From Kineococcus sp. NBC_00420 (GTDB lineage Bacteria > Actinomycetota > Actinomycetes > Actinomycetales > Kineococcaceae), in assembly GCF_036021035.1 (NCBI RefSeq), contig NZ_CP107930.1, forward strand, positions 2,418,001 through 2,482,000: a stretch of DNA of 64,000 bases, read 5' to 3'. Below are positions 24,058-31,742 of the stretch, piece after piece (position 1 is the first letter of the stretch; each line of letters begins with the position of its first letter). Made by a program: the position numbers and the translations under genes. The notes below the pieces were generated by a model, which saw only the letters and a list, made by a program, of their open reading frames with translations, had not been told where the DNA came from and made no database searches.

Positions 24058-24699
24058 GTGAGTGAGCAACAGGTGGAGACCCCCGCCCCACGCCGCGGAC
24101 GCCCTCCGGCCTCCTCCCGCGAGGAGATCGAGACCGTCGCGGTGGAGTTGTTCCTGCGCAAGGGTTTCGAGGAGACGACCCTGGCGGAGATCACCGCCGG
24201 GGCCGGAGTGAGCAAGACGAGCTTCTTCCGGTACTTCCCCTCGAAAGCCTCGATCGTCTGGTGGCGCTTCGACGAGTACACCGAAGGTTTCGCCGGGCTG
24301 CTCGACGAGGCGGCCGCCCGCGAGGACGCGACCCTCGACCTCGTCCGGGGGGCCGTCCTCGGCGCCCTGTACCGGGTGATCGACGGCCAGGGCATGTGGA
24401 TGCAGCGCTTCCGGGTCATCGACGAGTCCACCGAACTGCGTTCCGGGGAGTCGGAACAGTGGGCGCACTGGCGCGAGCACGTCGCCTCGTTCGTGGCCCG
24501 CCGCCACGACCTGGCCGTCCTCGACATCGCCCCGCAGGCCGTCGCGGGGGCCGTGCACGCGGCCTACCTCTCGGTGCTGCGCCGCTGGCTGGCCGTCGAG
24601 CACCCCACCGAGGAGCTGGTGCCCGAGCTCGACCGGGACCTGCAGCCGCTCTGCACCGTCCTGCAGGGGTGGCTGGACGGGACCGCGACGCCGTCCTGA
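24058..24699 (+). CDS. TetR-family transcriptional regulator
   Basis: 213 residues from GTG 24058. A basic leader (PRRGRPPASS) precedes the TetR helix-turn-helix (FLRKGFEETTLAEITAGAGVSKTSFFRYFPSKASIVWW, in part) and an all-helical ligand domain rich in Trp. Likely target: the convergent SDR gene (ending 4 bp away) is not placed for shared promoter control, so the regulon is unknown. Longer upstream frames lack a ribosome site. Confidence 0.88.
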   Translation: MSEQQVETPAPRRGRPPASSREEIETVAVELFLRKGFEETTLAEITAGAGVSKTSFFRYFPSKASIVWWRFDEYTEGFAGLLDEAAAREDATLDLVRGAVLGALYRVIDGQGMWMQRFRVIDESTELRSGESEQWAHWREHVASFVARRHDLAVLDIAPQAVAGAVHAAYLSVLRRWLAVEHPTEELVPELDRDLQPLCTVLQGWLDGTATPS

Positions 24700-24703
24700 G
24701 GAC

Positions 24704-25480
24704 TCACAGGATCGTGTAGCCCCCGTCGACGACCAGGGTCTGACCGACGACGTAGCTCGACGCCGAGCTCGCGAGGAACGCCACGGCGTTCGCGACGTCC
24801 TCGGGTCGGCCGAGGTCGCCGGCGGGGATGCGGGAGCGCCACTCCGCGGCGCGCTCGGGCAGGTTCTCCACGTCCCAGCGGGTCATCTCGGTCCGGACGT
24901 AGCCCGGCGAGACGGCGTTGACCCGCACCCCGAACCCGATCCACTCCAGCGCGAGCGAGCGCATCAGGGACTCGACCGCGGCCTTCGACGCGTTGTAGGC
25001 GCTCTGGCGCTGCGGGACGTTGACGATCCGTCCGGAGATCGACCCCACGACGACGACGCTGCCGCCCCGGTCGGCGTCCCGGCACGTCCGCGCGAAGGCC
25101 TGGGCCACGAGCAGCGTCCCCGTCACGTTGACGGCCATGACCTGCTCGAGCCGTTCCCGGGTGACGTCGAAGGCGTCGTCGTTGCCGGGGATCCCGGCCG
25201 CCGTCACCAGCACCGTCGCGACACCGAGGGTGGCGCTCACCTCGGCGACCGCGGCCGTCACGGCGTCGGGGTCGGTGATGTCGACCGCCACCCCGAGGGC
25301 GGCGACCCCGTGCTCGGTCGCGAGACGCGCCGCCGCGTCGGCCACCTCGGGACGCAGGTCCAGCAGCGCCACCGACGCCCCCGACCGCGCCAGCCGCTGC
25401 GCGCACGCGAAGCCGATGCCGCGTCCCCCGCCGGTGACGATCGCCACGCGACCCGCCAGGTCCCCCAGGAAGTCCTCCAC
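24704..25480 (-). CDS. Short-chain dehydrogenase/reductase (SDR)
   Basis: 258 residues from GTG 25480. Classical [11 protein letters not shown] cofactor motif near residue 16, VTAAG in place of NNAG, catalytic YNASK, and a C-terminal VVDGGYTIL. It oxidises or reduces an alcohol/ketone with NAD(P)H; the substrate is not predictable. The SSISG-type serine is present (VGSISGRI). Divergent from the DUF1905 gene. Confidence 0.88.
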   Translation of the reverse strand: MEDFLGDLAGRVAIVTGGGRGIGFACAQRLARSGASVALLDLRPEVADAAARLATEHGVAALGVAVDITDPDAVTAAVAEVSATLGVATVLVTAAGIPGNDDAFDVTRERLEQVMAVNVTGTLLVAQAFARTCRDADRGGSVVVVGSISGRIVNVPQRQSAYNASKAAVESLMRSLALEWIGFGVRVNAVSPGYVRTEMTRWDVENLPERAAEWRSRIPAGDLGRPEDVANAVAFLASSASSYVVGQTLVVDGGYTIL

Positions 25481-25522
25481 ACCCCGATCCTGCCGGAACT
25501 CCCGGTCGGGGAGGATGCGGGC

Positions 25523-25813
25523 ATGGAGTTCGGGTTCTCGGCGCGGTCGAGGCGGTGGGAGGCGCGGACGGAGCTGTGGGTGTTCGTGAGCCTGCCGGGA
25601 GAGCTGAGCGAGGAGGTCCGGGACGTCCCGCGACCGCGGTCCGGTTTCGGCGCCGTCCCCGTCCGGGTCACCTGCGGCCGCTCCACGTGGACGACGTCGA
25701 TCTTCCCCGGCGTCACCGAGACCTACGTGCTGCCCGTGAAGAAGGCTGTCCGCACGAAGGAGGGGCTCGAGCTCGACGACCTGGCCGAGTTCCGCCTGGA
25801 AGTGCTGGGCTAA
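25523..25813 (+). CDS. DUF1905 domain protein
   Basis: 96 residues from ATG 25523. The DUF1905 pattern is present: [46 protein letters not shown]. These small beta-barrel-like proteins have no established function. The TAA stop overlaps the stranded rlmC tail by 2-3 bp on the other strand, so this gene marks the original neighbour of rlmC before the island arrived. Confidence 0.85.
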   Translation: MEFGFSARSRRWEARTELWVFVSLPGELSEEVRDVPRPRSGFGAVPVRVTCGRSTWTTSIFPGVTETYVLPVKKAVRTKEGLELDDLAEFRLEVLG

Positions 25814-25851
25814 CGGCGTTCCAGCAGCGTGACGACCTCGACGTGCTGGGT
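25810..25851 (-). pseudogene. Stranded 3' end of rlmC
   Basis: Read on the minus strand this encodes [13 protein letters not shown] and a TAG stop. That matches the C-terminal pattern of RlmC enzymes (E. coli RlmC ends in a similar EVLTLL tail) and repeats the TQHVEVV of the intact gene 3.1 kb away. It is best explained as the original rlmC end cut off by insertion of the island. Confidence 0.75.
25832..25851. repeat. Left 20-bp direct repeat (att-like)
   Basis: ACGACCTCGACGTGCTGGGT, identical to 28961-28980. It encodes TQHVEVV of RlmC on the minus strand. The bases flanking the two copies differ on both sides. Confidence 0.8.
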
Positions 25852-25865
25852 CTGCGGGCACAGGT

Positions 25866-26153
25866 TCACCCCCTCCAGGGAGTGGACATGGGCCGCGTCC
25901 GAATGGGTTGCCTGCCGAGCTGGGTGCCTGCCTCGTGCCCCGTGCGTCCGCCGCTTCTCCCAGGCACCCAAGACGCTGGTGCGGCGGCCCGGGGACAGGT
26001 GTGCCTACCGCTGGATGGGAGTGGCCGGTTGTCGCTGCACTTCGTACAGCGGGGCTCTCCCTCCTGCACCAGCAACGACGCGGCCGTGTGCGAGCACGTG
26101 TGCGGCAGCCGATACCGGCCCTCGACGAACGCCACATGCTCGTCGAGGTTCAC
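25866..26153 (-). CDS. Hypothetical small protein with a Cys/His cluster (doubtful)
   Basis: 95 residues if GTG 26153 is the start. The first half looks coding ([20 protein letters not shown], with His/Cys residues and a CTKC pair that could bind zinc). The second half is Arg/Pro/Gly-rich and looks random, so the frame may be broken near residue 45. In-frame coding-like sequence also extends upstream to about 26230. Family unknown. It lies between the left repeat and the ImmA gene inside the island. Confidence 0.35.
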   Translation of the reverse strand: MNLDEHVAFVEGRYRLPHTCSHTAASLLVQEGEPRCTKCSDNRPLPSSGRHTCPRAAAPASWVPGRSGGRTGHEAGTQLGRQPIRTRPMSTPWRG

Positions 26154-26260
26154 GACGAGATGTTCAAGGGATTGGACACGCGCGTCGACGGCAATCCCGT
26201 CAGAGCCGACGCCGAGGGCGCCCCCACCTGATCACGTCGGATGGGGACGCACCTCTGTAC

Positions 26261-27304
26261 TCAGACTGCCTGCAGCCGTGTCCGTGGATGCACGAAGGGC
26301 CGGGCTCCCTCGTGCCCACGGGCACCGGTCAACTGCCCGATCTTGTCGTCACTGAGCCCAGCTTCGCGGAGGCGGTCTCCTATGGATGCCACCAGCGCTG
26401 GCTGTTCATCGGGAAGACGATCCGCTCCAGGTTCTTGTCGCTTCCAGCCTCGCGCATTCATCATCTTGAAGAATTGGGTCTGATCTTCACGGGTGGCCAA
26501 CTTGAGTGCAACAGCCCTCATGAACAGGGCCTGCATGGAAACACCCCACTCCACCTTCAACTCGAGCAGGCGCGGGATTGACTGGTTCCTCAGTGGCGAT
26601 TTGATCAGGTGCTCGGGCATCAGGAACTCGCCAGCGAAAGCATCGGCTTGCTTCTCCATGTCCTCATCAACGTACTGGGAATGCAGTACGAGGTGGCCCA
26701 GTTCGTGCGCCAAAGTCCATCTGCGGCGATCAGTCGGAAGACCCTCGTTGATGAGTACGACAGGGTTCGCTGCCGCCCACTGACACGCCCCATCGATGCG
26801 CTGAGTCCCGAAGTCCTGCTGCATCACGAGGATGCCAGCGGCCTCCAGCCATCGGGTGAGGTTGCGAACAGGGCCTATCGGCATCCGCCACTGAGCTCTG
26901 ACCATTCTGGCTGCTTGTTCAGGCGCTGTATCGATCGGGTCGAACGATGGAACCTGATTCTCAGCATCGATGGACACCCGCGCCAGGAGAAACGCCGAAC
27001 GCATGCGAAGCATGTTCAGTTGCGCCTCGAGACGTTTCCAGTCCGACGCCTTGACCGTCTTCTGTCGACGCATGTGAGCATCGGCCGCGATAGCACCCTG
27101 CAGTTTGAACGGGTGCTTGAGGAACGGCACGGAAACTCCGAGGGCGGCGCCGAGTTTCTCAAGCATCGCTTCGTCGGGCTCCCGTTCGTTGTGCTCGTAG
27201 CGTGAGAGCGTGGCTTGCGTCACACCCAACTGCTCGCACAGGTCGTCCTGCGTCAATCCAAGCGCCCGGCGAACCGTGAGGATGACGTCGCCGGTCTGCC
27301 TCAT
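26261..27304 (-). CDS. XRE-family regulator fused to ImmA/IrrE metallopeptidase
   Basis: 347 residues from ATG 27304. An N-terminal XRE helix-turn-helix (about 8-65: LGLTQDDLCEQLGVTQATLSRYEHNEREP) is followed by an ImmA/IrrE (COG2856) domain with the zinc-peptidase motif HELGH in RWTLAHELGHLVLH and a downstream EKQADAFAGEFLMP. Such proteins act as repressor plus peptidase in mobile elements and in some toxin-antitoxin-like pairs. The start overlaps the stop of the upstream gene (ATGA), so both are made together. Codon use is less GC-rich than in neighbouring chromosomal genes. Confidence 0.92.
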   Translation of the reverse strand: MRQTGDVILTVRRALGLTQDDLCEQLGVTQATLSRYEHNEREPDEAMLEKLGAALGVSVPFLKHPFKLQGAIAADAHMRRQKTVKASDWKRLEAQLNMLRMRSAFLLARVSIDAENQVPSFDPIDTAPEQAARMVRAQWRMPIGPVRNLTRWLEAAGILVMQQDFGTQRIDGACQWAAANPVVLINEGLPTDRRRWTLAHELGHLVLHSQYVDEDMEKQADAFAGEFLMPEHLIKSPLRNQSIPRLLELKVEWGVSMQALFMRAVALKLATREDQTQFFKMMNARGWKRQEPGADRLPDEQPALVASIGDRLREAGLSDDKIGQLTGARGHEGARPFVHPRTRLQAV

Positions 27305-27915
27305 GATCCAGTCGCCTCCCCGTCTTCTTCGCCAGTCTCGTCCAGGATGTCGCTGAGGTCGATCGAGGGCAGCTGCGGGTCGATCGAGTTCCAGGTGATA
27401 CCAGCGGTGCCAGCGACGGGCGGGTTCAACGTGATCGCCCAGAGGGGGTTGTCCTTGCCGTCGCGAAAGGACAGTACGGTGTCGCCGATCTGCCGCAGTT
27501 CGGCGTCCCACAGGTACCCCATCGCCAGGCTGACGAGTTCGAGACCGGGCAACGTCACCCGGTTCGTCCAGTAAGCAAGTGCGCCCTCGGTGGCGTAGGT
27601 GGCGATCTTGTCGCCAGGACGGTGCCGCTTGAAGCGAACGGTGTAGCGACCGTGACATTCGATCTCGCGTCGAGGTTCCTTGTCGACGATCTGCAGGCCG
27701 GGCAGGTCGTCGACGCGCTGGACCATCTCCGCCCACATGCGCTCGTGGATGAAGTTTCCCAGGAATCGCTCAGTGAAGGTCGGGAACCAGCTCGAGCGCC
27801 AGCCTCGGAAGTCCTGAAGATCGTCGCGAGTGACGTCCATCGCCTCCAGGAAGGCCTGAACGAACTTGTCTCCGAGGTCGGCCAGCACCTCATCGGGACC
27901 CGGGTGCGAATTCAT
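27301..27915 (-). CDS. Unknown protein paired with the XRE/ImmA gene
   Basis: 204 residues from ATG 27915, which fits a leaderless mRNA from the promoter at 27923-27951. No known domain recognised. Features: a Trp/Phe-rich stretch (FRGWRSSWFPTFTERF), a beta-rich middle (YTVRFKRHRPGDKIATYA), and an acidic tail (DILDETGEEDGE). No signal peptide or membrane helix. Its stop overlaps the next start, which points to a two-component module in which this could be the target or effector of the ImmA peptidase. The same frame is open upstream to 28097, so a longer ancestral form is possible. Confidence 0.75.
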   Translation of the reverse strand: MNSHPGPDEVLADLGDKFVQAFLEAMDVTRDDLQDFRGWRSSWFPTFTERFLGNFIHERMWAEMVQRVDDLPGLQIVDKEPRREIECHGRYTVRFKRHRPGDKIATYATEGALAYWTNRVTLPGLELVSLAMGYLWDAELRQIGDTVLSFRDGKDNPLWAITLNPPVAGTAGITWNSIDPQLPSIDLSDILDETGEEDGEATGS

Positions 27916-27922
27916 ACCAGAA

Positions 27923-27951
27923 AAAATACCACCCAGCGCCCTGTCGAACAA
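27923..27951 (-). promoter_or_regulatory. Promoter of the island module
   Basis: TTGTTC (27951 to 27946), 17-bp spacer, TATTTT (27928 to 27923), unusually AT-rich for this genome. The ATG at 27915 is 7 bases beyond the -10 box, so the transcript is probably leaderless. Confidence 0.65.
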
Positions 27952-28072
27952 GCGTTCGTAGGCCGCCGCGAGCGCAAGGTGTTGAGCTTCGGCGCTGTCC
28001 GCGGCCGGCCGGCGTCGGCTCGACTGGATCGGCAGGTCGTCGTCTCCGAACCACTGCGTGGCGAGCAAGCCC

Positions 28073-28362
28073 TCAGTGTCGAGGTAGGGGTAGGCGGTTC
28101 AGACTCCACTCCTCCTCGAGGGAGCCACGGTCGAACTCGCTGCTGACGAAGCTCTGGACCTGTGGGTGCCGCGCCGGGGTGGCCGGCCCGGAGACTTTGC
28201 CGCGGTCGACGCCGTTGACGAACTCGATGATCTGCTCCTCGCCCAGATCGTTCCTGGCGCCAGCCTGCAGGGCCCGGACGCGTCCTCGCGGGATGAACGC
28301 GTTGAACGCACTGATCCGACGATGCCGGTGGCCGATCCGTGCTGCGCACCGTGGAGACCTAC
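28073..28362 (-). pseudogene. 5'-truncated gene remnant, possibly frameshifted
   Basis: An open minus frame with coding-like codon use (includes ISAFNAFIPRGRVRALQAG, GEEQIIEFVNGV and SSEFDRGSLEEEWSLN) ends at TGA 28073-28075, but it has no start codon before an upstream stop near 28362. Directly downstream a second frame continues with coding-like sequence (YPYLDTEGLLATQWFG..., about 28097 to 27930) into the gene at 27301-27915. One frameshift near 28085 would join the two. No family recognised. Confidence 0.45.
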
Positions 28363-28589
28363 CGCGTCACGTTCCAGCAGCCCCTGAGGGCCGGCCTCAC
28401 CGCGCCTCCGTCGTCATCGAGGCCGTCGACGACCAGGCCGCGAGGGCGTAGGTGGAGGCGACGTGATCCCGGGACGAGGTCGTCGCCGTGCACGGGGTCG
28501 GCCCGCAGGACGGGACGCAATGGCGGGTGCGGGTGAAGCTGAAGGTCAGAAGCCTCCTGCGTCGCCCACGCCACCGCCCCCGAGGTTGA
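28339..28589 (+). pseudogene. Frameshifted remnant of a small protein gene
   Basis: Three short coding-like pieces follow each other in three frames: VETYRVTFQQPLR (frame of GTG 28339), then HRASVVIEAVDDQAARA ending in a stop at 28451, then DEVVAVHGVGPQDGTQWRVR up to a TGA at 28587-28589. Together they resemble one small protein broken by two frameshifts. It overlaps pieces on the opposite strand, consistent with decay. Confidence 0.4.
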
Positions 28590-28766
28590 GGACGGGTCTT
28601 CCCCGCCGTGTCCGCGACCACGTAGGAAGATCAGGCGCAGGCTGCCGCCGATGATGGTGGTGGTGGTGGTGGTGGTGGTGTCGAGGATGCCCGTGAAGGC
28701 CAGCAGCAGCGCGATCAGGCTGATGCCGTCGACAGTCCAGTACCAGATCGTCGAGACGGCCAGCAC
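28359..28766 (-). CDS. Possible small membrane protein, probably degraded
   Basis: If started at GTG 28766 the N-terminus is a hydrophobic helix (VSTIWYWTVDGISLIALLLA), and the same frame upstream to about 28855 encodes more coding-like sequence (LGDWFRWFCNRLIVISLVVL) without a start codon. Downstream it runs into a poly-Thr stretch from a GGT repeat and then Arg/Pro-rich sequence. It is probably a decayed membrane protein gene of the island. Confidence 0.25.
   Translation of the reverse strand: MLAVSTIWYWTVDGISLIALLLAFTGILDTTTTTTTTIIGGSLRLIFLRGRGHGGEDPSSTSGAVAWATQEASDLQLHPHPPLRPVLRADPVHGDDLVPGSRRLHLRPRGLVVDGLDDDGGAVRPALRGCWNVTR
28656..28679. repeat. GGT trinucleotide tandem repeat
   Basis: Eight exact tandem copies of GGT, with related ATGATG just before. 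A slippage-prone microsatellite in the non-functional part of the island. Confidence 0.85.
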
Positions 28767-28908
28767 GACCAGGCTGATGACGATGAGGCGGTTGCAGAAC
28801 CATCTGAACCAATCGCCGAGAGTCAGAGGCGATGGTGAAAGTGCGAGTACGTGTGCCCCTCACGTGCCCTCGTTGGGCTCTCCTCGGCCCGACCAGGCCA
28901 AGGAAAGC

Positions 28909-30057
28909 TCAAGCAACGCTCCGAGGTCCGCGAGGTGCAGCCATCCGGGCCAACAGGACCACGACCTCGACGTGCTGGGTGTTGGGGAACATGTCGAGCA
29001 TCCTGGCCCGCACCGGTCGCAGCGACGGCATGGCCGCGAGGTCCTTCGCGAGCGTCACGGGATTGCAGCTGGAGTACACGACGTGGCGGACACCGGAGGT
29101 CTCCAGCCACCCGCTGAGCTCGGCGCCGATCCCCCGCCGGGGCGGGTTCACGACGACGAGTTCCGGCGGTTCCGGCGCGTCGAGGGCGAACCTGGTCGCG
29201 TCGCCGACGGAGAACTCGACGTCGGGCAGACCGACGGCGGCGGCGCGGGCGCTCTCGACCGCCTCGGCGCTCACCTCGATCCCGGTCACCGCTCGACCCG
29301 GTGCGGCGCAGTGCAGCGCGAAGCCGCCCACCCCGCAGTAGAGGTCCCACAGGCTCGCGGGCGCGACCTCGTCGACCCAGCGCGCCACCTGGGCGTAGAG
29401 CTCCTGCGCCACCAGGGAGTTCGTCTGGAAGAAGCTCTGCGGGCGCAGGTCGAGGTCCACGGCGCCCATCGGCATTCGCAACGTCGTCCGCTCGGTGAGG
29501 GGGATCTCGACGTCCCCCTCGACGACGGCCTTGTGCTCGGGCAGCAGGTTGGCGGTCGCGACGGTGATCTGCGGAGCCTCCGCCAGCAGCCGGGGCAGGT
29601 GCTTGCGCAGGGCGGCCACCCGGTCCTGGGACCGCAGCACGAAGCGGACCATCTGCTCACCCGTCGGGGACTCGGTGACCAGGACGTACTTGAGTTCCCC
29701 CCGGCGACGGGGGACGTCGTAGGGCACCAGCCCGGCGCGGGTGACGAACCGGGCCAGCACCGGCAGGACGTCGCGGATGCCGGGGGCGCAGACGGCGCAC
29801 TCGCGCAGGTCGACACCTCGGCCCGCCGCGTCGAGGATGCCCAGCGTCGGCCGCTCGAGCGTGCCGCCGGCGACCATCTTCGCCTTGTTCCGGTACCCGG
29901 CCTCCGGGCTGCGGACGCTCGGCAGCCAGCGCAGGCCGGCGTGGTCGGCGAGCAGTTCTCGGCAGTGTTCTTCCTTGTCCCGCACCTGGTCCGGGTACGG
30001 GAGCTCGATCAGGGTGCAGGAACGACACACGTGGGCGTCGTAGTAGTCACACTGCAT
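28909..30057 (-). CDS. rlmC: 23S rRNA (uracil-5-)-methyltransferase RlmC
   Basis: 382 residues from ATG 30057 (E. coli RlmC has 375). The iron-sulfur cysteines C3, C11, C14 and C87 sit at the same positions as in E. coli RlmC (MQCDYYDAHVCRSC). GYRNKAKM, RRRGELKYVLVTES, LRPQSFFQTN, WDLYCGVGGFALHCA (SAM binding), NPPRRGIG and the catalytic YSSCNPVT follow. It methylates U747-type uracil of 23S rRNA. After TQHVEVV the sequence continues VLLARMAAPRGPRSVA, which comes from the inserted island; the original tail is at 25810-25851. The gene thus stays in frame. Confidence 0.93.
   Translation of the reverse strand: MQCDYYDAHVCRSCTLIELPYPDQVRDKEEHCRELLADHAGLRWLPSVRSPEAGYRNKAKMVAGGTLERPTLGILDAAGRGVDLRECAVCAPGIRDVLPVLARFVTRAGLVPYDVPRRRGELKYVLVTESPTGEQMVRFVLRSQDRVAALRKHLPRLLAEAPQITVATANLLPEHKAVVEGDVEIPLTERTTLRMPMGAVDLDLRPQSFFQTNSLVAQELYAQVARWVDEVAPASLWDLYCGVGGFALHCAAPGRAVTGIEVSAEAVESARAAAVGLPDVEFSVGDATRFALDAPEPPELVVVNPPRRGIGAELSGWLETSGVRHVVYSSCNPVTLAKDLAAMPSLRPVRARMLDMFPNTQHVEVVVLLARMAAPRGPRSVA
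28961..28980. repeat. Right 20-bp direct repeat (att-like)
   Basis: Identical to 25832-25851 and located inside the rlmC coding sequence, where the frame is kept on both sides. Confidence 0.8.
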
Positions 30058-30637
30058 GGCCCCTCGAGTGTAGGAGCAGTTCGACCGCGACACGGATCTC
30101 GTCCCGGAAGGCCTCCCGGGAGGACGTCTGCTGCTTCACCCCGATGGCGGCGCTGATCATCGTGCGCACGACGGCGTCGGTGGTTCGCGGCGGTCGAGCG
30201 GGGTCCGCCACCGACACGGCGTCGTGCACGAGCCCGGCGAAACGACGCGGCGCGTCGAGGGCGTCCGCGGTCATGACCTCGCGGTGGGCCTCGACGACGG
30301 CGAGGAGTTCGCCCCCGACCGCCCCGAGGTAGCGCCCCGTCCAGGCGTCGAAGGCGTCCACCAACCGCTGCTCCAGCGGCACCGCACCGTCCCCGAGCGC
30401 CTGCGCCACCCGCTGCAGGTCCTGCTGCAGGGCGCGTTCGACGGCGGCGGCGAAGAGTTCCTGCTTGGAGCTGAAGAGGAAGTACAGGCCGGGACGCGAG
30501 ATCGACGCCGCCCGGGCGACGTCCTCCATCGAGGTCTTCCGGTAGCCGTAGCGGAGGAAGGCCTCCACCGAGATCGCCAGAACGCTCTCGCGGCGGTCCG
30601 GACCGGCGCTCACCTGCTCCACGAACGGACCCCTCAC
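30047..30637 (-). CDS. TetR-family transcriptional regulator
   Basis: 196 residues from GTG 30637. TetR helix-turn-helix: AFLRYGYRKTSMEDVARAASISRPGLYFLFSSKQELF (in part, about 27-65). It is divergent from an SDR gene, and a perfect inverted repeat lies between the two starts, so it most likely represses both. Its 3' end overlaps the rlmC start by 11 bp. Confidence 0.92.
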   Translation of the reverse strand: MRGPFVEQVSAGPDRRESVLAISVEAFLRYGYRKTSMEDVARAASISRPGLYFLFSSKQELFAAAVERALQQDLQRVAQALGDGAVPLEQRLVDAFDAWTGRYLGAVGGELLAVVEAHREVMTADALDAPRRFAGLVHDAVSVADPARPPRTTDAVVRTMISAAIGVKQQTSSREAFRDEIRVAVELLLHSRGHAV

Positions 30638-30646
30638 CTCGGCGTA

Positions 30647-30674
30647 CTTTACAGATTCAGCCTACTCTGTAAAG
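30647..30674. promoter_or_regulatory. TetR operator in the divergent promoter region
   Basis: Perfect 9-bp arms CTTTACAGA (30647-30655) and TCTGTAAAG (30666-30674), spacer 10 bp, between the divergent TetR and SDR genes. Markedly AT-rich for this genome. Confidence 0.82.
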
Positions 30675-30709
30675 CGAGAACGCTCGAATCGACCCCTGGA
30701 GACACCGTC

Positions 30710-31672
30710 GTGCCGGAACTCATCACCACCCGCTTCGACGCCGCCAGCACCGCCGCGGACGTCGTCGAGGGCGTCGACCTCGACGGTCGCCGTGCGATCG
30801 TGACCGGGGCCTCCTCCGGGCTGGGTCTCGAGACCGCCCGCGCCCTCACCGCAGCGGGAGCCGAGGTGACGCTGGCCGTGCGCAACGTCGCCGCCGGCTC
30901 CGAGGTCGCCCGCCGCATCGCGAGCGAGACGGGTCGTCGGGCGCCCGCAGTCCGCGCCGTCGACCTCGCCGATCCCGCGAGCGTGGCCGCGTTCGTGGAC
31001 GCCTGGAACTCCCTGCTCGACGTCCTGGTCGACAACGCCGGGCTCGTCACCTCCGACCTGCAACGCACCGGGCGGGGCTGGGAACTGCAGTTCGCCACCA
31101 ACCACCTCGGGCACTTCGCCCTGACCACCGGCCTGCACCGGCACCTGGCCGACGCGGCCGCGGCACGGGGTGGTTCCCGCGTGGTCGTCGTGTCCTCGAC
31201 CGCCCACATGCGGGCCCCCGTCGACCTCGCCGACCCGCACTTCGAGCACGGGCCCTACGACCCCCAGATCGCCTACGCCCGGTCCAAGTCGGCGAACTCC
31301 CTCTTCGCCGTCGAGGCCACGCGGCGCTGGCGCGACGACGGCGTCGTCGCGAACGCGGTGAACCCGGGCGGGGTGGCGACGGGTCTGCAGCGCAGCTTCT
31401 CCCCCGTGCAGCGGGCCTCGCTGGCGGCCGCGGAGGCCGCGGGGACGTTCTCCTGGAAGACCTCCGCCCAGGGGGCGGCGACGATCCTCGTCGCCGCGGT
31501 CTCGCCGGAGTTCGCCGCCGTCGGCGGCCGCTACCTCGACGAGTGCCGCGAGGCCCACGTCGTCCCCGACGACGCGACGCTCGCCGAGCACCCGCACGGT
31601 GTGAAGCGGTGGGCCGTGGACCCCGACACGGCCAGGGCCCTGTGGCGGCTCAGCACGGACCTGGTGTCGTGA
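30710..31672 (+). CDS. Short-chain dehydrogenase, WWOX/retinol-dehydrogenase-like
   Basis: 320 residues from GTG 30710 with TGGAG upstream. TGASSGLGLETARAL binds NAD(P)H; DNAGLV, the NHLGHFAL segment and the catalytic YARSKSAN are in the order of the RDH/WWOX-type SDRs. It reduces or oxidises an unknown, probably hydrophobic carbonyl. A divergent TetR gene with a clear operator indicates inducible expression. Confidence 0.9.
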   Translation: MPELITTRFDAASTAADVVEGVDLDGRRAIVTGASSGLGLETARALTAAGAEVTLAVRNVAAGSEVARRIASETGRRAPAVRAVDLADPASVAAFVDAWNSLLDVLVDNAGLVTSDLQRTGRGWELQFATNHLGHFALTTGLHRHLADAAAARGGSRVVVVSSTAHMRAPVDLADPHFEHGPYDPQIAYARSKSANSLFAVEATRRWRDDGVVANAVNPGGVATGLQRSFSPVQRASLAAAEAAGTFSWKTSAQGAATILVAAVSPEFAAVGGRYLDECREAHVVPDDATLAEHPHGVKRWAVDPDTARALWRLSTDLVS

Positions 31673-31675
31673 CCC

Positions 31676-31694
31676 GACGGGCCCCGCGCCCGTC
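31676..31694. terminator. Hairpin between convergent genes
   Basis: GACGGGC (31676-31682) and GCCCGTC (31688-31694) with a 5-nt loop, 4 bp after the SDR stop. The convergent hydrolase gene ends at 31743. Confidence 0.55.
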
Positions 31695-31742
31695 TCGGCC
31701 GGCCGCTGAGGGCGGCGGGGGGAGGGTGGTTCCGTCCACCCC

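Larger units (their letters stand above)
25832..28980. mobile_element. Small genomic island in the 3' end of rlmC
   Basis: Bounded by identical 20-bp direct repeats (25832-25851 and 28961-28980). The left repeat carries the old rlmC end, while at the right repeat rlmC runs into a new in-frame end supplied by the island. Part of the interior (about 26300-27950) is visibly lower in GC than the flanks. Contents: a doubtful small gene, an XRE/ImmA-IrrE module, and broken gene pieces. No integrase is recognisable, so it is probably a decayed remnant or was mobilised in trans. Confidence 0.75.

Noticed and set aside
28656-28679. GGT repeat considered as a CRISPR or functional tandem repeat array.
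   Set aside because: It is a simple 3-bp microsatellite without spacers and lies in degraded sequence.
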